This document shows, piece by piece, positions 52,196 through 60,319 of a stretch of 64,000 nucleotides of DNA. Both the position numbers and the translations under genes were made by a program. The stretch lies in assembly GCF_007993935.1 (NCBI RefSeq), contig NZ_VITY01000017.1, positions 62,001 to 126,000 of the forward strand, in the 5' to 3' direction. A model generated the notes under the pieces. The model made no database searches. It was not told the DNA's origin and was given only the letters and a program-made list of their open reading frames with translations. This DNA comes from Bradyrhizobium macuxiense. Its GTDB lineage: Bacteria; Pseudomonadota; Alphaproteobacteria; Rhizobiales; Xanthobacteraceae. How positions within the stretch are numbered: the first letter of the stretch is position 1; every line of letters starts with the position of its first letter.

Positions 52196-52969
52196 CTAGC
52201 GCCCCGTGAACTGGGCCTTGCGCTTCTCGACGAAGGCATTGCGGCCTTCCTGTGCGTCGGCGCTTTCGCGGATGATCGACTGCAGCTCGATCTCGCGGCG
52301 GAACTGCTCGGCGTAGCTCGCGTGCTCGCTCTCCTCGAGCAGCTGCCGTGTCGCGACCAGCGCCCGCGTCGGGCCATCGGCGAGGCGACCGGCGAGCACT
52401 TTTGCCTCGTCGAGCAGCTTCGCGTCGTCGACGACGTCGCGCACCAATCCCCACTCCTTGGCCCGTTCGGCCGACAGCGGCTCGTTCAGCAGCATCAGGT
52501 CGAGCGCGCGCTGGCGCCCGATCAGGCGCGGCAGCAGCCAGGTCGAGCCGAGGTCGGGCACCAGGCCGATCCGGCTGAACACCTGGATGAAGCTCGCTGA
52601 GCGCGCGGTCAGGATGATGTCGCCGGACATCGCAAGGCTGAAGCCGCCGCCGGCCGCGACGCCGTTGACCGCGACCACCACCGGCATCCGGCACTCGCGC
52701 AAGGCCTGCAGCGCCGGCCAATAGTGCTTCATCACGCCGACATAGATGTTGTCGCCGAGCGAGTTGAACGCCTTCAGATTCTGCCCGGAGCAGAAGCCGC
52801 GCCCCTCCCCGGTCAGGACCAGTGCGCGAATACCGGGGTCGACACCCATCTCGCCGACCGCGCGCGCGAGATCGCCGAGCAGTTCCGGCGTCATCGCGTT
52901 CAGGCTGGCCGGATCGTTCAGCGTCAGGATGCCGACCTTGCCGTCCCGTTCGCGCTTCACACCGCTCAT
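52196..52969 (-). CDS. Enoyl-CoA hydratase/isomerase family protein
   Basis: 257 residues, crotonase fold. Oxyanion-hole segments: LVLTGEGRGFCSGQNLKAF and VVAVNGVAAGGGFSLAMSGD; trimer helix region with RIGLVPDLGSTWLLPRLIG. This pattern (Gly-rich loop, Asp in PDLGST) resembles PaaG/ring 1,2-epoxyphenylacetyl-CoA isomerase-like members as much as straight hydratases. Divergent from the gamma-glutamyltransferase-family gene, with palindromes between. Confidence 0.9.
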   Translation of the reverse strand: MSGVKRERDGKVGILTLNDPASLNAMTPELLGDLARAVGEMGVDPGIRALVLTGEGRGFCSGQNLKAFNSLGDNIYVGVMKHYWPALQALRECRMPVVVAVNGVAAGGGFSLAMSGDIILTARSASFIQVFSRIGLVPDLGSTWLLPRLIGRQRALDLMLLNEPLSAERAKEWGLVRDVVDDAKLLDEAKVLAGRLADGPTRALVATRQLLEESEHASYAEQFRREIELQSIIRESADAQEGRNAFVEKRKAQFTGR

Positions 52970-52988
52970 TTTCCGCTCCCTGAAATTG

Positions 52989-53058
52989 GTTCTTGTTGTT
53001 GCACTGACAGTGCCATGCCTGACATGCTACGCCAACGTGCCCCACCCGCAACAAGAAC
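52989..53058. promoter_or_regulatory. Palindromes in the divergent enoyl-CoA hydratase / GGT-family gap
   Basis: GCACTG-A-CAGTGC (53001-53013) is a perfect 13-bp palindrome. It is flanked by a long-range dyad, GTTCTTGTTG (52989-52998) and CAACAAGAAC (53049-53058). The gap is 104 bp and must contain both promoters. Good candidate for a shared operator. Confidence 0.5.
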
Positions 53059-53073
53059 AGCGAAAGCAACGCC

Positions 53074-54663
53074 ATGTCTGACCAGTTCTCCAACTCGCAA
53101 GTGATCCGCAAGCCAGCCGTCAGCGCCAAGGGTGGCATCGTCGCGGCGCAATCGCGCAAGGCGGCCGAGGTCGGCGCGGAGGTCTTGGCAGCGGGCGGCG
53201 ATTGCGTCGACGCCGTGATCGCAACCACCTTTGCCCTTGGCGTGCTGGAGCCGTGGATGAGCGGCGCAGGCGGCGGCGGCGCGATGGTGCTGTATCGCGC
53301 CAAGGAGAACCGCGTCGAGGTGATCGACTACGGCATGCGCGCGCCCGACGGCCTCCGCCTGGAGGATTATCCGCTGACCGGCGGCGCGGCCTCCGACCTG
53401 TTCCCGTGGGCCCGCGTCAAGGACGACCGCAACCTGCACGGCCCCGGCTCGATCGCCGTGCCCGGCGTCGTCGCCGGCATGGAAGAGGCGCATCGCCGCC
53501 ACGCCAGAATGCCCTGGGGGGATCTGCTGGCGCCGAGCGTCAAGCTCGCCGGCGAGGGCCTGCTGGTCGATTGGTGGACCACCGACATGATCGCTAGCTC
53601 CGCCGCCGATCTGCGGCGCTATCCGGCCAGCGCCGCAGCCTATCTGCAGGATGGCCTGCCGCCGAACGCGCAATGGGGCATCCGCTCGGTGGTCCGCATG
53701 CCGCAGGACGCATTGAAGGCGACGATGGCGCAGCTTGCCGCGGCGGGTCCGCGCGACTTCTACGAGGGCGATCTGGCGCGCAGCATCGCCGACGACATCC
53801 AGGCCGCCGGCGGCGCGTTGTCGGTGCACGATCTCGCCGCCTTCCGCGCTCATCTGCGCGAGCCGCTGAAAATTCCCTATCGCGGCGGCACGGTCTACGC
53901 GACGCCGGAACTGACCGCCGGGCCCACCATGGCGCGCACGCTCGGTCTCCTGCAGAAGGCGCTCGCGCCGGCGCAAGGCGGACCGGATGCGGCGGCTTAC
54001 GCGGCCTATGCCGAGGCGCTGCAAGCGGCGTATCGCGAGCGCCTCAAGGACATGGGCGACGTCGACGGCCGCCGCGCGCTCGGCACGGAGGCGATCGCGC
54101 CAAGCTGCACCACGCATTTCTCCGCGGTCGACCGCGACGGCAACATGGCTGCGGTGACACAGACCCTGCTGTCGACCTTCGGCTCCAAATTCGTGACGCC
54201 GAACACTGGACTGACCATGAACAACGGCATCATGTGGTTCGATCCGGTGCAGGGCAATCCGAACTCGCTCGCGCCCGGCAAGCGCTGCCTGACCAACTAC
54301 ACGCCCGTGGTCGCGGAAGCGGCCGATGGCCGCCGTCTCGCCGCCGGCGCATCCGGCGGCCGCCGCATCCTGCCCGCGGTGTCGCAGCTCATCTCCTTCG
54401 TGATGGATTTCGGCATGGATCTCGACGCCGCGATCCATCAGCCACGCATCGACGCCAGCGAGGGCGCGGTCGTAATCGGCGATGTCCGCCTCCCGCAAGC
54501 CGTGCGTGAGGCGCTGCGCGGCCGCTTCGACTATGAGGAGGCACGCATCCAGACCCAGCCGAAGAAGTTCGCTTGCCCCAGCATCGTGCTGCGCGACGGC
54601 ACAACAAACAGCGGCGCCACCGAGCCGTTTCATCCGTGGAGCGATGCAATCGCTGAGCGGTGA
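53074..54663 (+). CDS. Gamma-glutamyltransferase family protein
   Basis: 529 residues, Ntn-hydrolase fold. The family start is GGIVAAQSRKAAEVGAEVLA, then GGDCVDAVIATTFALGVLEP. Autoproteolysis would occur before T346 in SCTTHFSAVDRDGN, giving a 345-residue large and a 184-residue small subunit. GSKFVTPNTGLTMNNGIMWF and the ASGGRR loop (AAGASGGRRILPAVSQL) are conserved. There is no signal peptide, unlike periplasmic GGT, so it may act in the cytoplasm on gamma-glutamyl or acyl-amide intermediates. Related proteins also include cephalosporin acylase-type enzymes. Confidence 0.9.
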   Translation: MSDQFSNSQVIRKPAVSAKGGIVAAQSRKAAEVGAEVLAAGGDCVDAVIATTFALGVLEPWMSGAGGGGAMVLYRAKENRVEVIDYGMRAPDGLRLEDYPLTGGAASDLFPWARVKDDRNLHGPGSIAVPGVVAGMEEAHRRHARMPWGDLLAPSVKLAGEGLLVDWWTTDMIASSAADLRRYPASAAAYLQDGLPPNAQWGIRSVVRMPQDALKATMAQLAAAGPRDFYEGDLARSIADDIQAAGGALSVHDLAAFRAHLREPLKIPYRGGTVYATPELTAGPTMARTLGLLQKALAPAQGGPDAAAYAAYAEALQAAYRERLKDMGDVDGRRALGTEAIAPSCTTHFSAVDRDGNMAAVTQTLLSTFGSKFVTPNTGLTMNNGIMWFDPVQGNPNSLAPGKRCLTNYTPVVAEAADGRRLAAGASGGRRILPAVSQLISFVMDFGMDLDAAIHQPRIDASEGAVVIGDVRLPQAVREALRGRFDYEEARIQTQPKKFACPSIVLRDGTTNSGATEPFHPWSDAIAER

Positions 54664-54710
54664 GAAGGTCACGACGCGCGCATAACAACAACAATCTCGG
54701 GAGGGCCGTC

Positions 54711-55565
54711 ATGAACTACCAACAGATCACATGCGACATCGACGGCCCCCTGATGATCGTCACGCTCAACCGCCCCGATAAGCTCAACGCTTACACCGGC
54801 ACGATGGGCGCGGAGATCGCCGATGCGTTCCAGCGCGCCGACGAGGACGACAATGTCCGCGCCATCATCGTCACCGGCGCGGGCCGTGCGTTCTGCGCCG
54901 GCGCCGACGTCTCCGGCGGCGCCAACAGCTTCGACACCTCCGGCAGCCACGGCGCCGGCGTGTTCGCAAGCGCCGGCCAGCGCAGCGGCCGCTTCGTCGA
55001 GGCGATTTTCAACTGCCGGAAGCCATCGATCGCCGCGATCAACGGCGCTGCGGTCGGCGTCGGCATCACCATGACGCTGCCGATGGATATCCGCATCGCG
55101 TCTCGCGGCGCCAAGATCGGCTTCATCTTTGCGCGCCGCGGGCTGGTGCCGGAGGCCGGCAGCGCTTGGTTCTTGCCGAAGCTCGTCGGCCTGCCGCAGT
55201 CGCTGCGCTGGTGCCTGTCCGGCCGCACCTTCGATGCGGACGAGGCGCAGGCCGGCGGCCTCGTCAGCGAGGTGGTCGAGCCCGACGCCCTGCTCAAGCG
55301 GGCGCGGCAGATCGCCCACGAGATGACGGCGGAGACCTCGGCGGTGTCGGTCGCGCTGACCCGCCAGATGCTCTGGCGCTTCGCCGGCGCACCCGACCCG
55401 TTCGAACTGCTCGCGATCGACAAGCCGATGTCGGTCGAGCGCGGCGGCCACGCCGACGTGCGCGAGGGTGTGCAGTCCTTCATCGAAAAGCGCAAACCCG
55501 CCTTTCCGGGCAAGGTCTCGCAGGACATGCCGAGCCAGTATCCGTGGTGGCCGGCGGCGGAGTGA
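54711..55565 (+). CDS. Enoyl-CoA hydratase/isomerase family protein
   Basis: 284 residues; ATG at 54711 after GGGAGG, 47 bp downstream of the GGT-family gene. Crotonase motifs: LNRPDKLNAYTGTMGAEIAD, IIVTGAGRAFCAGADVSGG, IAAINGAAVGVGITMTLPMD and RRGLVPEAGSAWFLPKLVG. The catalytic Glu (PEAGS) is present. Probably co-transcribed with the GGT-family gene; paralogous to the hydratase at 52196 but with a different loop. Confidence 0.92.
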   Translation: MNYQQITCDIDGPLMIVTLNRPDKLNAYTGTMGAEIADAFQRADEDDNVRAIIVTGAGRAFCAGADVSGGANSFDTSGSHGAGVFASAGQRSGRFVEAIFNCRKPSIAAINGAAVGVGITMTLPMDIRIASRGAKIGFIFARRGLVPEAGSAWFLPKLVGLPQSLRWCLSGRTFDADEAQAGGLVSEVVEPDALLKRARQIAHEMTAETSAVSVALTRQMLWRFAGAPDPFELLAIDKPMSVERGGHADVREGVQSFIEKRKPAFPGKVSQDMPSQYPWWPAAE

Positions 55566-55963
55566 AGCGGGGTCGCGGCGCGGAGACCGTTGTGCTTGAA
55601 GCCGATGTCGCGCATCACCCACCTTGTCGTCCCGGCGCAGGCCGGGACCCATAACCACAGGGGTGTGTTGTTGAAGAAGGCTGCGGCCACGGCGTCGCGC
55701 AACAATGAGCATCGGTGGTTATGGGTCCCGGCCCCCCGTGCGCAATTGCGCACTAGGCCGGGACGACATCGAGAATGTTGCACGGTTGGTTAGTCAAACA
55801 TCTGCATTCTCGCGACACGAACTGTCCGAGTCTTGCCTCTTGTTTCGCCGCTCCTCAAACAGAGGGCGCAGGGAAAGCCGGGTGCCGATCGTACCCATGG
55901 CACGAATCCATCGCTGCGCTATAGTGGGAAGCCTCGGTCAACGATGGGTTGGAGCACCGCAGA
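55566..55963. other. 398-bp gap holding a repeat element and the NIPSNAP-like promoter
   Basis: No gene. The first half is an interspersed palindromic element (55626-55767, listed separately). A TATAGT -10-like hexamer at 55920-55925 lies 38 bp before the next start; no good -35 is visible. Confidence 0.5.
55626..55767. repeat. Interspersed palindromic element, full copy
   Basis: Outer arms GTCGTCCCGGC and GCCGGGACGAC, inner arms GGGACCCATAACCAC and GTGGTTATGGGTCCC, around a core with GGCTGCGGCC. A second full copy is at 61004-61127 and a half-copy at 5655-5690. Folds into a long hairpin; intergenic like the others. Confidence 0.8.
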
Positions 55964-56278
55964 ATGATTACCTGCTACCTGCGTTATGAGATCAGGCTGG
56001 GCAAGCTCGCCGACTTCGAAGCCTATGCTGCCATGTGGCTTGAGCTGCTGCCGCGGTTTGGCGGTATCCATCACGGCTACTTCCTGCCATCGGAAGGCGC
56101 GAGCGACGTCGCGTTGGCGATGTTCAGCTTTCCGAGCCTCGCCGCCTACGAGCAATATCGGAAGGATTCCGCCGCCGATCCGGACGTGCAGAAAGCAATA
56201 GCTTTCGCCAAGGAGACCGGCTGCTTCACGCGCTATGATCGGTCGTTTTTCCGGCCGTTGTTTCCGAAGGCGGCGTAA
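55964..56278 (+). CDS. NIPSNAP family protein
   Basis: 104 residues from the ATG at 55964; GGAG lies nine bases upstream. Ferredoxin-like alpha/beta barrel domain: MITCYLRYEIRLGKLADFEA, then a long helix ending GGIHHGYFLPSEGA and FSFPSLAAYEQYRKDSAADP. Small proteins of this type bind or modify small molecules in many operons, but no specific reaction is known. Stands alone here. Confidence 0.8.
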   Translation: MITCYLRYEIRLGKLADFEAYAAMWLELLPRFGGIHHGYFLPSEGASDVALAMFSFPSLAAYEQYRKDSAADPDVQKAIAFAKETGCFTRYDRSFFRPLFPKAA

Positions 56279-56338
56279 GGCCTGAGAAGCCAGCTGCGGG
56301 GTCATCGCGCCGATCGAGCACTCCCCGGTTTCGATCGC

Positions 56339-57631
56339 CTACACCCCGAGCTTGTCCCGCACCCGCCCGGTCAGCACCGCCGTGGTGACGCCGACCCGCC
56401 AGAAGGCGTGCATCGGGATCGGCTTGATGCCGGTCACGGGCATGTCGATCTCCGCCTTCGCGCCGCCGATCAGGCGGCGGGCGAGTTGCGCGCCCATCGC
56501 GGTCGAGAGCGCGACGCCGCGGCCGTTGCAACCGAGCGAGATCAGAAAATTCTCCGCTGGCTCATGGACATGCGGATAGTGATCGGCGGTGATGGCGAGA
56601 CGGCTGTTCCAGCCATGGGTCCAGTTGACGCCCTTGAGCTGCGGCCACAGCCGTTCGGCGTAGCGGATCAGATAGGCGACGTCGGCCGGCTTGCTGATCC
56701 AGCGCATCGGGCCGCGACCTCCCATCAAGAGCCGATTGTGCTGGTCGATGCGGTAATAGACCGTGATATGGCCGCTCTCGTAGAGCACCGGACGCGTTGG
56801 CATGATCGAACGCGCAACCTCGTCGGACAGCGGCGCGGTCGCCGCGATCGACGAGAACACCGGCACGATGGTGCGGCGGAGCGCAGGCCAGAGATCATCG
56901 GTAAAGCCGTTGGTCGCGAGCAGTACCTTGTCGGCGTGCACGATTGCACGCGGGGTTTCGATCCGCCAGCGGCCGCCGTCGCGGCGCAACGACAGCGCCG
57001 GCGTCTCGCCGTGGACGGCAACGCCGGCGCCGATCGCCGCGCGCGCCAGCCCACGCGCATAGCTCAGCGGATGCAAATCGCCGCCGCGCGCATCGAGCAT
57101 GGCGCAGAGGTAACGGTCGCTGCCGGTCATCTCGCGCAGCTCGGCGGCGTTGAGCAGCTTGACCGGCATGCCGCGCCGGATGCACTGCTTGGCCGTGGTC
57201 TCGATCGCCGCGGCGCTCGCCTCGTTGTAGGCGGCGCGCAGCGTGCCGTTCTGCCGCGCCTCGCAGGGAATCTGATAGCGGCGGATCAGATCATGGGTGA
57301 AGTTGGTGGTGCCGTAGGAGAATGCGATCATGCGGCGGCCGAGTTCGGCGCCGAAATCCTGCTCGATCTGGTCGGGATCGTGCTTCAGCCCGGGATTGGT
57401 CTGCCCGCCATTGTTGCCGGACGCGCCCCAGCCCGGCTCCTGCGCCTCCAGCACGGTCGCGGGCACGCCCTGCTCGGCGAGATGCAGCGCGGTCGACAGG
57501 CCGGTGAAGCCGCCGCCGATGATCGCGACCGGCACGCTCTTGTCTGACGTCAGCGGAGGCGTCGGCGTCGCCTCGACCGCGGTGTCGGCATAGAGGCTCG
57601 GTGGCAGCGGCAGACGGGTGGGCGGAGTCAT
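56339..57631 (-). CDS. FAD-dependent amine oxidoreductase (PuuB-like)
   Basis: 430 residues from the ATG at 57631. DAO-family flavoprotein: VPVAIIGGGFTGLSTALHLA, then GWGASGNNGGQTNPGLK, matching gamma-glutamylputrescine oxidase-type enzymes. Further family segments: ATNGFTDDLWPALRRTIVPV and LLMGGRGPMRW; the C-terminal FAD loop is LISLGCNGRGVALSTAMG. It would deaminate a secondary amine or amino acid with release of peroxide. The neighbouring amino-acid importer and XRE-cupin (PuuR-like) regulator support a polyamine or amino-acid substrate. Confidence 0.87.
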   Translation of the reverse strand: MTPPTRLPLPPSLYADTAVEATPTPPLTSDKSVPVAIIGGGFTGLSTALHLAEQGVPATVLEAQEPGWGASGNNGGQTNPGLKHDPDQIEQDFGAELGRRMIAFSYGTTNFTHDLIRRYQIPCEARQNGTLRAAYNEASAAAIETTAKQCIRRGMPVKLLNAAELREMTGSDRYLCAMLDARGGDLHPLSYARGLARAAIGAGVAVHGETPALSLRRDGGRWRIETPRAIVHADKVLLATNGFTDDLWPALRRTIVPVFSSIAATAPLSDEVARSIMPTRPVLYESGHITVYYRIDQHNRLLMGGRGPMRWISKPADVAYLIRYAERLWPQLKGVNWTHGWNSRLAITADHYPHVHEPAENFLISLGCNGRGVALSTAMGAQLARRLIGGAKAEIDMPVTGIKPIPMHAFWRVGVTTAVLTGRVRDKLGV

Positions 57632-57650
57632 GATTGAAGCACTCGTCTTA

Positions 57651-57775
57651 CCTCTCCCATCGGGAGAGGTCGGCGCGAAGCGCCGGGTGAGGGGTTCAGG
57701 TCCCACGAGAGAGCGTCACCCCTCACCCGGATCGCATCTGACGATGCGATCCGACCTCTCCCACAAGGGGAGAGG
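57651..57775. repeat. Interspersed inverted-repeat element (CCTCTCCC type)
   Basis: Arms CCTCTCCC...GGGAGAGG at 57651-57669 and again at 57755-57775. The inner pair GGGTGAGGGGT and ACCCCTCACCC and a hairpin GGATCGCATC-TGAC-GATGCGATCC nest inside. Lies between two leftward genes. Confidence 0.75.
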
Positions 57776-57822
57776 TGGACCGTTGGCATGGCAACGTCTC
57801 GATTCAAGTCAACCATCATCGA

Positions 57823-58554
57823 TCACAGCGGATGCAGCACGCGGCGCAGGAAATCCTGGGTGCGCGGGTGCTGCGGTTGGTTGAGGACGGATTTGGCGGC
57901 GCCCTGCTCGACGATGACGCCGCCGTCGATGAACAGCACGCGGTCGGCGACGTCGCGGGCAAAGCCCATTTCATGCGTGACGACCACCATGGTCATGCCG
58001 TCATCGGCGAGCTTGCGCATCACCGACAGCACCTCGCCGACCAGCTCGGGATCGAGCGCCGAGGTCGGCTCGTCGAACAGGATCGCCTTCGGCTGCATCG
58101 CCAGTGCGCGTGCGATCGCGACGCGCTGCTGCTGGCCGCCGGAGAGTTTTGGCGGATGCACCTCGGCCTTGTCGGCGAGCCCGACCTGGGCGAGCAGCGC
58201 GCGGCCGCGGGCAATCGCCTGTTCGCGCGGCTCCTTCTTCACATAAAGCGGGCCCTCGATGACGTTCTCGAGCGCGGTGCGATGCGGAAACAGGTTGAAG
58301 CGCTGGAACACCATCGAGACCTGGGTGCGGATCGACACGATCGAGCGGTCATTGCTGTCGACGCGCGCGCCCTCGACGCTGATCTCGCCGCGATCGTAGC
58401 TCTCGAGCCCGTTGATGCAGCGCAGGATGGTCGACTTGCCGGAGCCCGACGGGCCGATGATGCAGACCACCTCGCTTTTGGCGACGGACGCCGTGATGCC
58501 CTTCAGCACCTCGACCTTGCCGAAGCTCTTGTGGACGTCGTTGAGCTCGATCAT
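57823..58554 (-). CDS. Polar amino-acid ABC transporter ATP-binding protein
   Basis: 243 residues from the ATG at 58554, overlapping the permease stop (ATGA). Walker A GPSGSGKS, Q-loop MVFQRFNLFPHRTALENV, signature LSGGQQQRVAIARAL, Walker B ILFDEPTSALDPE, H-loop VVTHEMGFARDVADRV. The GlnQ/HisP type of ATPase, intact at all catalytic positions. Works with the permease at 58551 and the binding protein at 59389. Confidence 0.95.
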   Translation of the reverse strand: MIELNDVHKSFGKVEVLKGITASVAKSEVVCIIGPSGSGKSTILRCINGLESYDRGEISVEGARVDSNDRSIVSIRTQVSMVFQRFNLFPHRTALENVIEGPLYVKKEPREQAIARGRALLAQVGLADKAEVHPPKLSGGQQQRVAIARALAMQPKAILFDEPTSALDPELVGEVLSVMRKLADDGMTMVVVTHEMGFARDVADRVLFIDGGVIVEQGAAKSVLNQPQHPRTQDFLRRVLHPL

Positions 58555-59204
58555 TTGCGGTTCGCCTTGTTCTCGAAATGCCGAACCAGCAGGATGAGCG
58601 GAATGCTCATGGTGAGGTACATCAGCGCAACCAGCGTGAACACGCTGGTGTTCTTGAAGGTCGAGGAGGCGATCAGCTTGCCCTGCAGCGCGAGCTCGGC
58701 GACCGTGATGGTGGACGCTTGCGAGGAATCCTTCAGCATCATGATCATGATGTTGCCGTAGGGCGGCAGGATGATCCTGACCGCCTGCGGCAGCACCACG
58801 CGGCGCATGGTGAGCCACCAGCCCATGCCGATAGTCTGCGCCGCCTCGATCTGTCCCCTGTCGATCGCCTCGATGCCGGCGCGGAAATTTTCCGCCTGAT
58901 AGGCCGAATAGGCGATGCCGAGCCCGATGATCGCGGCCTGCAGCGCTGACAGCGCGATGCCGAAATCGGGCATCACGAAATAGATGTAGAACAGCAGCAC
59001 GATGATCGGGATGCCGCGGATCACATTGATCAGCGCGGCGCTGAGCCAAACGAGGATGCGGATGCCGGATACCCGCATCAGCGCCCACACTAGGCCGAGC
59101 ACGGTCGACAGCAACAGCGAGCCGACGGTGACGACGATGGTCAGCCAGACACCCTGCAACAGGATCGGCACGAACTCGACGGCGTCATGGAAGAATTTTT
59201 GCAT
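58551..59204 (-). CDS. Polar amino-acid ABC transporter permease
   Basis: 217 residues, HisM/GlnP type. Family membrane segments include VEFVPILLQGVWLTIVVTVG at the start and AYSAYQAENFRAGIEAIDRG; the EAA loop reads QIEAAQTIGMGWWLTMRRVV, then LPQAVRIILPPYGN. A single permease gene implies a homodimer. A second repeat element (59255-59355) separates it from the binding-protein gene upstream. Confidence 0.94.
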   Translation of the reverse strand: MQKFFHDAVEFVPILLQGVWLTIVVTVGSLLLSTVLGLVWALMRVSGIRILVWLSAALINVIRGIPIIVLLFYIYFVMPDFGIALSALQAAIIGLGIAYSAYQAENFRAGIEAIDRGQIEAAQTIGMGWWLTMRRVVLPQAVRIILPPYGNIMIMMLKDSSQASTITVAELALQGKLIASSTFKNTSVFTLVALMYLTMSIPLILLVRHFENKANRK

Positions 59205-59254
59205 CGGCTCAGCTAGACTTATCCAGTTCGGTCACGTGCACGAACATTGTTTCC

Positions 59255-59355
59255 GTCACCCTGAGGAGCGCGTAGCGCGTCTCGAAGGGTCGACGGCCAC
59301 CAGCCGGGCCGTGCATCCTTCGAGACGCGGCGAAGACGCCGCTCCTCAGGATGAC
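59255..59355. repeat. Interspersed inverted-repeat element (GTCACCCTGAGGAGC type)
   Basis: Ends GTCACCCTGAGGAGC and GCTCCTCAGGATGAC are reverse complements with one mismatch; inner arms CGTCTCGAAGG and CCTTCGAGACG. Located between the binding-protein and permease genes of the amino-acid importer, where a hairpin could reduce downstream expression. Confidence 0.78.
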
Positions 59356-59388
59356 GGATCACTCGAGGTGCCAGCGAAAGCGCAGCCC

Positions 59389-60156
59389 TCACGACGCGCT
59401 GGCCTTCTGGCCCCATTTCTCCAGTATCTTCGCGATCGTGCCGCTGGCCTTCAGCTTCGCGAGCGAGGCGTTGATCTTGCCGAGCAGCTCGGTGTCGCTC
59501 TTGCGGACGCCGATCGCAACCGTGCCCACCGTGACGGGCTTGTAGCCGTCGACCAGCCGGACGTCGGCGAAATTGCCCTGCTGCAGATTGTAGGCGAGGA
59601 TCGGATAGTCGGCGAAACCGGCCTTGAGGCGGCCGGCATTCACGTCGCGCAGGATGTCGGGAATGGTGTCGTAGACCTTGACCTCGCTGAACAGCCCGGT
59701 CTTCTTCAGCGCATCGACGAACGCGGTGCCGACCTGGGCACCGACCACGGTGCCTTTCAGATCTTCCTGCGAGGCATAGGCCTTGGTGTCGGACTTCGGC
59801 ACCACCAAGCCTTCACCGTAGGTATAGACCGGCTCGGAGAAGTCGATCACCTCCTTGCGCGCGGCGGTGGCGAACATCGCGGCGGCAATGATGTCGATCT
59901 TGTTCGCGGTCAGCGAGGGGATCAGCGCCGAGAACTGCATCGGCTCGATCTGCACGGTAAAGCCGGCGTCCTTGCCGATCTCGGAGGCGAGATCGACCAT
60001 GATGCCCTGGATCGAATTGGTCTTGGTGTCGAGGAAGGTGAAGGGGATGCCGGTCGGCGTCGAGCCGACCTTGAGCACCTGCTGCGCCACCGACGGCGCG
60101 CTCACGGCAAGGGCAAGCGCCGCCACCGCGGCCTGAACGAGACGCTGAAACGACAT
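59389..60156 (-). CDS. Polar amino-acid ABC transporter substrate-binding protein
   Basis: 255 residues from the ATG at 60156 (GGGAGGT upstream). Signal peptide LVQAAVAALALAVSAPSVAQ. Mature family-3 binding protein: LKVGSTPTGIPFTFLDTKTN, then GIMVDLASEIGKDAGFTVQI, ANKIDIIAAAMFATAARKEV and GAQVGTAFVDALKKTG. Ligand type is polar amino acid or opine-like; the PuuB-like oxidase next door hints at a polyamine or derived amino acid. Confidence 0.92.
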   Translation of the reverse strand: MSFQRLVQAAVAALALAVSAPSVAQQVLKVGSTPTGIPFTFLDTKTNSIQGIMVDLASEIGKDAGFTVQIEPMQFSALIPSLTANKIDIIAAAMFATAARKEVIDFSEPVYTYGEGLVVPKSDTKAYASQEDLKGTVVGAQVGTAFVDALKKTGLFSEVKVYDTIPDILRDVNAGRLKAGFADYPILAYNLQQGNFADVRLVDGYKPVTVGTVAIGVRKSDTELLGKINASLAKLKASGTIAKILEKWGQKASAS

Positions 60157-60291
60157 CGCACCACCTCCCAAACTGGCGCCGGTGCCGCCTCGCCCGCTGT
60201 GTCAGCGCTTTTGGTTGCGGGCGACGCCGTTCCGGCCTATTTTCACCAATATGAAATTGTGGTCACGAAACCGCGGCCAATGCAAGCGGTT

Positions 60292-60305
60292 TTCATGCAC
60301 ATGAA
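60292..60305. promoter_or_regulatory. Dyad TTCATG-CA-CATGAA upstream of the XRE-cupin gene
   Basis: Perfect 6-bp arms with a 2-bp centre, in the 163-bp gap between the divergent importer and regulator genes and abutting the regulator's GAAGGAAG ribosome-binding site. Candidate autoregulatory operator of the XRE-cupin protein. Confidence 0.5.
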
Positions 60306-60319
60306 GGAAGCTGTGTGAC

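Noticed and set aside
57823..59088. 421-residue version of the amino-acid ATPase
   Set aside because: The extra N-terminus is a shadow of the permease gene; GlnQ-type ATPases start at MIELNDVHKSFG.
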